Assembly: GCF_000698575.1 (NCBI RefSeq)
Contig: NZ_JFHD01000040.1
Coordinates: 1 to 62,070, forward strand
DNA length: 62,070 nt
From: Caballeronia zhejiangensis
GTDB taxonomy: Bacteria > Pseudomonadota > Gammaproteobacteria > Burkholderiales > Burkholderiaceae
Reading direction: 5' to 3'
Shown here: positions 23,105-30,572 of the stretch, piece by piece
How the letters are laid out: every line of letters begins with the position of its first letter
Numbering within the stretch: the stretch's first letter is position 1
Notes under the pieces: model-generated
Seen by the model: the letters and a program-made list of their open reading frames with translations, nothing else
Told to the model about the DNA's origin: nothing
The model's database searches: none
Position numbers and translations under genes: made by a program

Positions 23105-25336
23105 ATGTTTGAGAACGAGCGGGTACACACCGATAGTCCCGTCGACCGCATGGATCTCGGCGACGACGCGCCGGCAGAGCAGCCGGACAACCCGCTCGAC
23201 TCGCCCGAAATGGACGATCTGCACACCCGCCTCATGGGTTTCTACGTGCAGGAACTCGACCGTCAAGGCGAGAACCGATTTCAGCAAGCCGTCGAAGAGG
23301 ACTATTTCGACAACATCCAGTGGACAGAGGAAGAGGCACGCGTCCTGAAGGATCGCGGGCAAGCGCCGCTCGTCTACAACGTCATCGCGACCAGCGTGAA
23401 CTGGATCATCGGCAGCGAGAAGCGCGGCCGGACTGACTTCAACGTCCTCCCGCGCAACAAAGAGGAAGGCAAGTCGGCCGAACTCAAGACGAAACTGCTG
23501 AAATACTTGAGCGACGTGAACCGCACGCAGTTTCACCGCTCGCGCGCGTTCGAAGATGCGGTCAAGGTCGGTATCGGCTGGCTTGAGGATGGTGCGCAAG
23601 ACGACGACGACGGCGAAACCGTCTATTCGCGCTACGAGTCGTGGCGCAATATGCTGTGGGACTCGGCATCGATCGAGTATGACCTGTCCGACGCGCGCTA
23701 CGTGTTCCGCGTGAAGTGGACCGACATCGATATCGCGAAGGCGTACTTCCCGAAGCGCACGGAAAAGATCACGAACGCCGTCACGACGGGCTCGCGCTAT
23801 GGCGGTGCGCTCGGCGAGGACATCGGCGACGACGCGATGGACAGCGCCGAATACGATCGGCAGGAGCATGGCTACTCTCGCACGCTCGTTTCGAACCTGC
23901 GCGATCGCGTGCGCCTGATCGAGTGCTGGTATCGCACGCCGATGCCCGTCCAACGGCTCTACAGCGACAAATACCGTGGCGAGGTCTACGACGAAAGCCA
24001 TCCGGGCCACGTCGAGGACGTATCGAGCGGTCGCGGCGTGCTGATCGACCGGATCTCGATGCGCGTGCGCTGCGCAATCTTCACGTCCGCCGGCCTGCTG
24101 TGGGAGGGCGCGAGCCCGTATCGGCACAACCGATTCCCGTTCACGCCTGTTTGGGGCTACAAGCGCGGCCGCGATGGCCTGCCGTACGGCGTCATCCGCT
24201 ACATGCGCGACATTCAGGACGACATCAACAAGCGGGCATCGAAGGCGCTGCACATCCTGTCGACGAACAAGGTCATCATGGATGAAGGCGCAGTCGAGGA
24301 CATGGACGAGTTCATTGACGAAGTGAGCCGTCCGGATGCCGTGATCGTCAAGAAGCAGGGCAAGAGCATCGAATTGAACGTCGATCGCGAGCTCGCGCCC
24401 GCGCACCTGGAGTTGCTCTCGCGCAATATCCAGATGGTGCAGCAAATCGGCGGCGTCACCGACGAACTCATGGGCCGCTCGACCAACGCCGTGTCCGGCG
24501 TCGCGATTCAGGCGCGGCAAGAGCAGGGCAGCGTATCGACGAACAAGCTCTTCGACAATCTGCGCCTTGCGGTGCAGATCCAAGGCGAGACGCAGCTATC
24601 GCTGATCGAACAGTTCTTCACGGAACAGAAGGATTTCCGCATCACGAACATGCGCGGCACGCCCGACTTCGTGAGCGTGAACGACGGACTGCCCGAGAAT
24701 GACATCGTGCGCACGAAGGCCGACTTCGTTATTTCGGAATCGGACTGGCGCGCGTCGATGCGTGCGGCCGCCGCCGAGCAACTTAGCGAGTTGATCGCGA
24801 AGATGCCGCCGCAAATCGGACTCGTCCTGCTGGACCTGCTGGTCGAATCGATGGATCTGCCGAACCGCGACGCGATCGTCGACCGCATTCGTCAGGTCAA
24901 CGGCCAATCGGACCCGGATGCGACGGAACCGGACCCGAAGCAAGCCGCGCAGCAAGCGGCGCAGCAGAAGGCGCAGGATCAACAGGACCGCATGACCGAG
25001 GCGGAAATTGCCGAGAAGCAGGCGCGCGCGGACAAGCTGGCCGCCGACACCGCCAAGGTGCAGAGCGCGACCATTCTCGACAAGGTGAATGCTTCGCTCG
25101 CGGCCGAGCAAGCCGCGGAGATCGCAATCGTCGCGCCGGCAACGGCGATGGTCGCGGACAATATTCTGAAGGAGGCAGGGTGGAGCGCGCCCGGTGCCGG
25201 GATCATCCCGCAGCAGAGCGCACAACCGCCGATGCCGCCGCAGATGCCGCCACAGCAACCCGGCGGCGCAGCAATGGTGCCAAATGGTGCGGCACCAAAC
25301 GATGTTAATCAACTTCAAGGACTGCCACAGCAATGA
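23105..25336 (+). CDS. P22-type portal protein
   Basis: A 743-residue portal. The N-terminal wing is rich in acidic residues. The core includes YFDNIQWTEEEARVLKDRGQ, then PLVYNVIATSVNWIIGSEKR, then PFTPVWGYKRGRDGLPYG, GVIRYMRDIQDDINKRASKAL and the STNAVSGVAIQARQEQG segment, all typical of P22-like portals. The C-terminal ~130 residues are a Gln/Ala-rich helical barrel-like region ending in a Pro/Gln tail. A copy of GGTGCGGCACC lies in its last codons, 36 nt before the scaffold start. Confidence 0.93.
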   Translation: MFENERVHTDSPVDRMDLGDDAPAEQPDNPLDSPEMDDLHTRLMGFYVQELDRQGENRFQQAVEEDYFDNIQWTEEEARVLKDRGQAPLVYNVIATSVNWIIGSEKRGRTDFNVLPRNKEEGKSAELKTKLLKYLSDVNRTQFHRSRAFEDAVKVGIGWLEDGAQDDDDGETVYSRYESWRNMLWDSASIEYDLSDARYVFRVKWTDIDIAKAYFPKRTEKITNAVTTGSRYGGALGEDIGDDAMDSAEYDRQEHGYSRTLVSNLRDRVRLIECWYRTPMPVQRLYSDKYRGEVYDESHPGHVEDVSSGRGVLIDRISMRVRCAIFTSAGLLWEGASPYRHNRFPFTPVWGYKRGRDGLPYGVIRYMRDIQDDINKRASKALHILSTNKVIMDEGAVEDMDEFIDEVSRPDAVIVKKQGKSIELNVDRELAPAHLELLSRNIQMVQQIGGVTDELMGRSTNAVSGVAIQARQEQGSVSTNKLFDNLRLAVQIQGETQLSLIEQFFTEQKDFRITNMRGTPDFVSVNDGLPENDIVRTKADFVISESDWRASMRAAAAEQLSELIAKMPPQIGLVLLDLLVESMDLPNRDAIVDRIRQVNGQSDPDATEPDPKQAAQQAAQQKAQDQQDRMTEAEIAEKQARADKLAADTAKVQSATILDKVNASLAAEQAAEIAIVAPATAMVADNILKEAGWSAPGAGIIPQQSAQPPMPPQMPPQQPGGAAMVPNGAAPNDVNQLQGLPQQ

Positions 25337-26277
25337 ACATCAACGACGGATTGACTGACGAAGAGCGCGCGGCGCTCGCTCTCGACGACAACGGGGACGA
25401 GATCGATGGATCGGGCGACGGTAGTGGTGCTGGTGACGGGGGATCTGACGCCGGGGACGCGGGAACTGCTGCGGGCGCTGGCGAAGGTGGCGACGGTGGA
25501 GCCGGTGCTGGCGATGCCGGAGCAAATGCCGATGCCGCGGCTGCAGGCGGTGCCGATGGAGCCGCTGCCGGTGGAGCGGGCGACGATGCTGGTGGATCTG
25601 GTGCGGGCGCAGGTGACGGCGCGGGTGAAGGAGCGGGCGCAAGTGGCGAACAGCCGCGCCCTGCGTTCGTTGCCGAGGCGCCGGCAGACGCGGACGCGAG
25701 GCTGAAGGAGATCGCCGACAAGAAGGGCGAACTGCGCAAACAGTACGACGACGGCGATATCACGTTCGACGAGTTCGAAGAGGCGCGCGACTCGCTCGGC
25801 AAGCAGGAACGCGAGATCGAACGCGCGCTCGACAAGGCCGCGATCGCCGCGGACATGGCGCAGCAGCAGGCCAAGAACGATTGGAATAGCGCCGTCGGCT
25901 CGTTCCTGAAGGCGAACACGCAGTACAAGGAAGGCTCGGTCCTGTATCGCGCGCTCGACATGGAAGTGAAGCGCGTCGCGAATGAGAATCCGCGCCTGTC
26001 GTACAACGAGATCTTGGCGAAGGCGCACGAAGGCATCGTCGCGGAGTTCGGCGCACCGGCCGGCAAGACCGAGCAGGCGAAGGAAGAGACGAAGCCGGGC
26101 GTGAAGAAGCCTGTTCTTCCGCCTACGTTGCGCAACGTGCCGAGCGCGGAGCATGCGGACACCAGCGGCAACAAGTATGCAGCGCTCGACCGCCTTGCCG
26201 AGACGGACCCGATGGCATACGAAGAGCAGCTTGCGCGCATGTCGAAGGCCGAGCGCGACGCCTACTGCGCGCAATAA
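25333..26277 (+). CDS. Scaffolding protein
   Basis: A 314-residue, acidic protein located between portal and coat, the usual place for a scaffold. Residues 20-110 are Gly/Ala/Asp low complexity. The rest is helical with a coiled coil (DKKGELRKQYDDGDITFDEF, then SLGKQEREIERALDKAAIAA), and a basic C-terminal helix that could bind the coat. The gene start overlaps the portal stop. Assignment is by position and composition. Confidence 0.75.
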   Translation: MNINDGLTDEERAALALDDNGDEIDGSGDGSGAGDGGSDAGDAGTAAGAGEGGDGGAGAGDAGANADAAAAGGADGAAAGGAGDDAGGSGAGAGDGAGEGAGASGEQPRPAFVAEAPADADARLKEIADKKGELRKQYDDGDITFDEFEEARDSLGKQEREIERALDKAAIAADMAQQQAKNDWNSAVGSFLKANTQYKEGSVLYRALDMEVKRVANENPRLSYNEILAKAHEGIVAEFGAPAGKTEQAKEETKPGVKKPVLPPTLRNVPSAEHADTSGNKYAALDRLAETDPMAYEEQLARMSKAERDAYCAQ

Positions 26278-26286
26278 GGAGCGGAC

Positions 26287-26784
26287 ATGCAACGATTCAT
26301 TGGAACGAAAACGGTCAACGCCGTGCCGATGTCGCGCCTCGAGTACAACCAACTGCGCGGATGGACTGTTCCCGAGGACGAAGATCCGTTGGACCCCGGC
26401 TATCTCGTCGAATACGTCGATGGAGGCAAGTCGAACCATCCGGACTTCAAGGGCTACATCAGTTGGAGCCCGAAGGACGTTTTCGAGCGCGCGTATTGGA
26501 GCGTGAGCGAATGTTCGCTCGGCGGATTCGGTTTCGCTCTCATGGCGCTGCGCGCCGGTCAACGCGTCGCGCGCGCAGGCTGGAACGGCAAGGGCCAGTT
26601 CGTCTATCTGGTCCCGCCGGCATCGTATCCGGTGCAGACCGGCGCGGCGAAGGCGTTCTTCGGCGAGGGCGCGATGGTGCCGTATAACGCCTACTTCGCC
26701 ATTAAGACGGTCGACAACACGGTATCGACGTGGGTGCCGAGCGTGAATGACTGTCTCGCGACGGACTGGCAAATCGTAGAGTAA
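26287..26784 (+). CDS. DUF2829 / Tad2-like anti-Thoeris protein
   Basis: A 165-residue protein with AAGGAG before ATG 26287. The C-terminal ~95 residues match the DUF2829 family: FGFALMALRAGQRVARAGWNGKGQFVYLVP, then YFAIKTVDNTVSTWVPSVND and CLATDWQIVE. Members of this family (Tad2) bind the gcADPR signal made by Thoeris defence and so block defence. The N-terminal ~75 residues (GYLVEYVDGGKSNHPDF, then SWSPKDVFERAYW) are another common phage module. It sits between scaffold and coat as an accessory gene. Anti-defence activity here is inferred from family only. Confidence 0.85.
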   Translation: MQRFIGTKTVNAVPMSRLEYNQLRGWTVPEDEDPLDPGYLVEYVDGGKSNHPDFKGYISWSPKDVFERAYWSVSECSLGGFGFALMALRAGQRVARAGWNGKGQFVYLVPPASYPVQTGAAKAFFGEGAMVPYNAYFAIKTVDNTVSTWVPSVNDCLATDWQIVE

Positions 26785-26800
26785 CCACAAGGGACCGACA

Positions 26801-26992
26801 GTGCTGAAAATTGACCTGAAACCCGGCGAGAGCGTAGAGATCGGCTCGGGAATCATCGTGACGCTCGAAGAGAAGTCCGGCCAACTCGCGCGCCTCGCCT
26901 TTCAGGCTCCGAAGTCGGTCCCAATCAAGCGCGTGCAGAGCGCGAGCCCGGCGCAAGTCGCGGCATCGTACGGTCTGAGCGGCCGCGAATAG
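26801..26992 (+). CDS. CsrA/RsmA-like RNA-binding regulator
   Basis: A 63-residue protein from GTG 26801. It aligns by eye with CsrA: MLKIDLKPGESVEIGSGIIV at the start, then VTLEEKSGQLARLAFQAPKS and VPIKRVQSA, in the same order as the five-strand CsrA fold. The position of the RNA-binding Arg (HREE in CsrA) holds an Arg in IKRV. CsrA binds GGA motifs near ribosome binding sites. It lies directly before the major coat gene, so it may tune late translation or host physiology. Distant homology; no search was made. Confidence 0.65.
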   Translation: MLKIDLKPGESVEIGSGIIVTLEEKSGQLARLAFQAPKSVPIKRVQSASPAQVAASYGLSGRE

Positions 26993-27010
26993 CATTTTTT
27001 TGCCTTCAGT

Positions 27011-27047
27011 GGTTGCCTTTTAAGACCATCGCGGCGAAAATCCGACC
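27011..27047 (+). promoter_or_regulatory. Dyad plus promoter module before the coat gene
   Basis: The dyad GGTTGCCTTTTAAGACC (27011-27027), 8 nt, then GAAAATCCGACC (27036-27047). The candidate promoter is TTGCCT -17 bp- GAAAAT. The same module stands before the lysis genes and the giant gene. A T-rich run precedes it at about 26993-27001. Probably gives extra transcription of the coat gene. Confidence 0.6.
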
Positions 27048-27102
27048 AACGTAGCGCAGGAGTGCGACGTGAACTGTTCAATCCATTCATGGAGCACTCC
27101 AT

Positions 27103-28203
27103 ATGTCGCAAACCGTCGTCCCATTTGGTGACGTAAAAGCCCAAAAGAAGTGGTCCGCCAATCTGGCGGTCGATGCTGCCAAGAAGTCGTACTTCGAAGG
27201 CAAGTTCATCGGCACCGACGACAACTCGGTGATCCAGCGCAAGACGGAACTCGAGCAAGACTCGGGCGACCGTATCTCTTTCGATCTCTGCGTGCAAATG
27301 CGCGGCGAGCCCACGTACGGCGACAAGCGCCTCGAGGGCAAGGAAGAGCAACTCAAGTTCTTCACCGACGAAGTGGCGATTGACCAAGTGCGTAAGTCGG
27401 CATCCGCCGGCGGCCGCATGACGCGCAAGCGCACGTCGCACGATCTGCGCAAGGTCGCGCGCGATCGTCTCGGCGACTACTTCGGCCGTCTCGTCGACGA
27501 ACTGATCTTCATGTACCTGTCGGGCGCGCGCGGCGTGAACGCGGACTTCATCGAAGGTCTGACCTACACCGGTTTCGCGAACAACCCGTTCACGGCTCCG
27601 GACGCGGACCACATCCTGTATGGCGGTGCCGCAACGAGCAAGGCATCGCTCGCCGCGACCGACACCATGAGCCGCACGCTCGTCGAGCGCGCACAGGTGA
27701 AGGCTTCGATGATGCAGGCGATGAATCCGGACACGGCCAACATGGTCCCGGTTTCGGTCGAAGGCACGGAAGATCGTTACGTGCTGCTGATGTCGCCGTT
27801 CCAGGAATACCAGCTTCGCACGCAAGACGCTGCCGGCTGGCTCGAAATTCAGAAGGCGGCCGCTGCTGCTGAAGGTCGTAACAACCCGATCTTCAAGGGC
27901 GGTCTCGGCATGATCGGCAACACGATCCTGCATTCGCACCGCAACACGATCCGCTTCAGCGATTACGGCGCAGGCGCAAACCTGCCCGCAGCTCGCGCGC
28001 TGTTCATGGGCCGTCAGGCTGCTGTCGTTGCGTATGGCTCGAAGGGCGGCCTGCGCTACGACTGGAAGGAAGAAGAGAAGGATTTCGGCAACGAGCCGAC
28101 CGTCGCTTCGGGCTTCATCGGCGGCATCAAAAAGACGCAGTTCAACGGCAAGGACTTCGGCGTGATCTCGATCGACACGTACGCGAAGGATCCGAACTCC
28201 TAA
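27103..28203 (+). CDS. Major capsid protein, N4-gp56 family
   Basis: A 366-residue coat protein of the N4-gp56 family. Typical segments are KSYFEGKFIGTDDNSVIQRK near residue 30, SGDRISFDLCVQMRGEPTYGD at about 55, RKRTSHDLRKVARDRLGDYF at about 110, DELIFMYLSGARGVNADF, and PNSxx-like GTEDRYVLLMSPFQEYQLRT. It has the usual length for the family. GGAG precedes ATG 27103 by 8 nt. It has its own candidate promoter. Confidence 0.93.
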   Translation: MSQTVVPFGDVKAQKKWSANLAVDAAKKSYFEGKFIGTDDNSVIQRKTELEQDSGDRISFDLCVQMRGEPTYGDKRLEGKEEQLKFFTDEVAIDQVRKSASAGGRMTRKRTSHDLRKVARDRLGDYFGRLVDELIFMYLSGARGVNADFIEGLTYTGFANNPFTAPDADHILYGGAATSKASLAATDTMSRTLVERAQVKASMMQAMNPDTANMVPVSVEGTEDRYVLLMSPFQEYQLRTQDAAGWLEIQKAAAAAEGRNNPIFKGGLGMIGNTILHSHRNTIRFSDYGAGANLPAARALFMGRQAAVVAYGSKGGLRYDWKEEEKDFGNEPTVASGFIGGIKKTQFNGKDFGVISIDTYAKDPNS

Positions 28204-28264
28204 GCCGAACGGGGCCGGGTAACGCCGGCCTCGCGCCTCTCTTCTGCATCCACCGGAGCAATCC

Positions 28265-28726
28265 ATGACTCAACTGCAATCGAAATTCGTGACCGGTCAA
28301 AAGACGGTCATCGCGCCTTGCGCGGCCGGCGATGTCGTCGCGCAGACGTTCTACATCGATCTCGCGCAGGCGCTCGCGCTGAACGACGTGATCGAACTGG
28401 CGGTGCTGCCCGAGTACAGCCGCATCGTCGATGCGACGCTCGACGTCGACAAGCTCGACACCAACGGCGCACCCGCGATCGTGATGGACATCGGCCTGAT
28501 GTCCGGCAAGGTCGGCGTGCTCGACAACGCGCGCACGGTCGGCAATGAACTGTTCGCGGCCGACGTGACCGCGAAGAACGGCGGCTTCACGCGCTTGAGC
28601 AAGAACGCGGCGCTGCGCATCGCCGAAACCGATCAGGCGCGCTCCATCGGCGTGAAGGTCACGACCGCGCCGGCAACCGGCGCACCGACGGGCCGCGTCG
28701 CGCTGACGCTCTTCATCGTCGGCTAA
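28265..28726 (+). CDS. Structural protein after the coat (decoration-like)
   Basis: A 153-residue protein with GGAG 6 nt before ATG 28265. It has strand-rich sequence (VIELAVLPEYSRIVDATLDV, then MDIGLMSGKVGVLD) and a Thr/Ala-rich end. Proteins at this place after N4-gp56 coats are commonly virion proteins such as decoration proteins. The family is not named with confidence. Confidence 0.65.
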   Translation: MTQLQSKFVTGQKTVIAPCAAGDVVAQTFYIDLAQALALNDVIELAVLPEYSRIVDATLDVDKLDTNGAPAIVMDIGLMSGKVGVLDNARTVGNELFAADVTAKNGGFTRLSKNAALRIAETDQARSIGVKVTTAPATGAPTGRVALTLFIVG

Positions 28727-28752
28727 ACCGCACCAGCAAACCAGAAGAACAC

Positions 28753-28777
28753 GAAGGGGCTTAACGGCCCCTTCTTT
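28753..28777 (+). terminator. Hairpin/terminator after the capsid genes
   Basis: GAAGGGGC and GCCCCTTC form an 8-bp stem around a short loop, followed by TTTC. It lies in the gap before 28792. The T-run is short, so it may attenuate late transcription rather than end it. Confidence 0.6.
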
Positions 28778-28791
28778 CAAAGGACACCCAC

Positions 28792-29301
28792 ATGAACATC
28801 GAATGCATCCTGAAGCGTGAAGGCGGTACGAAGGTCGATATCGGCGGAACCGACTACCACTTCGCGCCGATCGCGGACGGCCGCCACGTCGCGTTTGTCG
28901 AAAACCAGATCCACATGGCGCGCTTCCTGTCGATTCCGGAAGCGTATCGCCTCGCCGTGGATCTCGCCGCGCAGCAAGCGCAGCAAGCGCAGCAAGCGCC
29001 GCAAAGCGCAACGCCGATCAGCGAGTCGACGATTACGTCCGCCCCGCCGCGCCCGATCACGGCTATAGCGCCGTCGGCACCGGCCGCGCCCGTCGTGCAG
29101 GCTGCGCCGATCGTGCCGGTTGTACCGGTCGAGCAGACCGGCGCGGGCAATGAAGAATCGGACGACGGCGAGCCGGTCGAGGACAAGTCGGAACTCCGCG
29201 CGCTGCTCGCGGCGCAATACAAGGAGAAGTTCGGCAAGGCTCCGCACGGCAAATGGACCGCCGAGAAGATTGAGGCGGCTCTGCAAGGGGAAGCGCAGTA
29301 A
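28792..29301 (+). CDS. Virion-region protein with a Pro/Ala linker
   Basis: A 169-residue protein. The N-terminal domain (VDIGGTDYHFAPIADGRHVAFVEN, then ARFLSIPEAYRLA) is common in phage head-region genes. A Gln/Ala and Pro/Val linker follows, and a C-terminal helix-hairpin (LAAQYKEKFGKAPHGKWTAE) resembles HeH/LEM-like small folds. Start is 14 nt after a hairpin. Function unknown. Confidence 0.65.
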   Translation: MNIECILKREGGTKVDIGGTDYHFAPIADGRHVAFVENQIHMARFLSIPEAYRLAVDLAAQQAQQAQQAPQSATPISESTITSAPPRPITAIAPSAPAAPVVQAAPIVPVVPVEQTGAGNEESDDGEPVEDKSELRALLAAQYKEKFGKAPHGKWTAEKIEAALQGEAQ

Positions 29302-29945
29302 TGGCTATCACCGTGCAGGACGTCATCGATCGCACAAGCGATGTGCTCAACGACGTGGACTTGCTCCGCTGGAAGTTGGAAGAGCGCTTGCGGTGGATTC
29401 ATGACGCCCTGCGCGAGATTGCCACGCGCAAGCCGTCGGCGATGGAGCAGACGAGCGTATGGACGCTCGTCGCGGGCACGCGGCAGACGGTTCCGGACGA
29501 CTCGCTTCGTCTGATCGACATGCCGCGCAACATCGCGGCCGACGGCGTGACGCCCGGCTACGCGATCACGCCCACTTCGCGCGCCGAGCTCGACACGCAG
29601 ATCCCTGACTGGCACATGGCGCGCGTGTCGACGCGCATCCGCCATGTCACCTACGACTACGACGCCGATCCGCTTCACTTCTACGTCTATCCGCCGGCCG
29701 CGGACGGCGTGAAGGTCGAGGCGATCAACTGCGCCAATCCTCCCGAACTGACCGCGCTAACGGACGTCTTGCCGATTCGCGACAAATACGTGAGCGCGAT
29801 CACGTCGTTCGTGCTCTACCGCGCGCTGTCGCGCGAAAGCGAGGACGCGAGCGGGCAACTCGCCGCAGCGCATTACTCGGCGTTCGCGGGCGCGCTCGGC
29901 GATGCACAGCAAGCGGCTCAGGCCGCTCAAACAGCAGGAGTGTAA
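29301..29945 (+). CDS. Head-tail adaptor (DUF6682-like)
   Basis: A 214-residue protein: VQDVIDRTSDVLNDVDLLRW, then RWIHDALREIATRKPSAMEQ, then PLHFYVYPPAADGVKVEAI and a helical end (YVSAITSFVLYRALSRESED). This is the pattern of podovirus adaptor/head-completion proteins annotated as DUF6682. Starts at the last base of the preceding gene. Confidence 0.75.
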   Translation: MAITVQDVIDRTSDVLNDVDLLRWKLEERLRWIHDALREIATRKPSAMEQTSVWTLVAGTRQTVPDDSLRLIDMPRNIAADGVTPGYAITPTSRAELDTQIPDWHMARVSTRIRHVTYDYDADPLHFYVYPPAADGVKVEAINCANPPELTALTDVLPIRDKYVSAITSFVLYRALSRESEDASGQLAAAHYSAFAGALGDAQQAAQAAQTAGV

Positions 29946-30566
29946 GTGCGCGATCTTGATGTTTTCCTGCCGAAGATCAAGCCGTCGGCGGTCGGTGTGT
30001 CCGATCCGGCCGCGTTCGACGCGGTGCGCGACAGCATCGCGGAGTTCTGCCGGCGCACGCGCTTGTGGCGCTTCGACGAGACTTTCGACGTGTCCGCCGC
30101 CGAATCGCAGGCGATCTCCGCGCCGTATGGCGCGATGCTCTTCGATATCGAGCGCGTGAACTTCAACGGCGCGAAGCTCGATCCCGCATCGACGCAATGG
30201 CTTGACGCGCATATCAACGACTGGCGCACGATGGCGCCGGCCGGAGCGCCGAAGTTCTTCACGCAGACGCAGCCCGGCACGATCACGCTCGTCCCGGCCG
30301 CCGCCGGCACCGTGCAGGTGTGGTCGACGCTCGAATTGAGCCAGGACGCCGATCAGGCTCCGGACTTCATTGCTGACCAGCATCGCGAAACCATCGCGCA
30401 CGGCGCACTCGCGCGCCTTCTCATGCTTCCCGGCAAGCCCTACAGCAATCCGAATCTCGCGCAGCAGAAGCAAATGCTGTACGAGCGGGACATCGACGGC
30501 TTGAAGGTGAAGGTTATTCGCGGCCAGCAGCGCGCGCCACTGCGCACCCGCGCGCAATACATGTAA
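29946..30566 (+). CDS. Tail/adaptor protein
   Basis: A 206-residue protein from GTG 29946. The start (RDLDVFLPKIKPSAVGVSDP, then AVRDSIAEFCRRTRLWRF) and the C-terminal helices (HRETIAHGALARLLMLPGKPY) match phage tail-adaptor proteins that follow DUF6682-like genes. Role in joining portal and tail inferred from order. Confidence 0.7.
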   Translation: MRDLDVFLPKIKPSAVGVSDPAAFDAVRDSIAEFCRRTRLWRFDETFDVSAAESQAISAPYGAMLFDIERVNFNGAKLDPASTQWLDAHINDWRTMAPAGAPKFFTQTQPGTITLVPAAAGTVQVWSTLELSQDADQAPDFIADQHRETIAHGALARLLMLPGKPYSNPNLAQQKQMLYERDIDGLKVKVIRGQQRAPLRTRAQYM

Positions 30567-30572
30567 CGGTCA

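Noticed and set aside
25406..25705. 99-residue ORF in another frame of the scaffold gene
   Set aside because: It lies over a GGNGCN-type low-complexity stretch that leaves all frames open; no good ribosome binding site and no family-like blocks.
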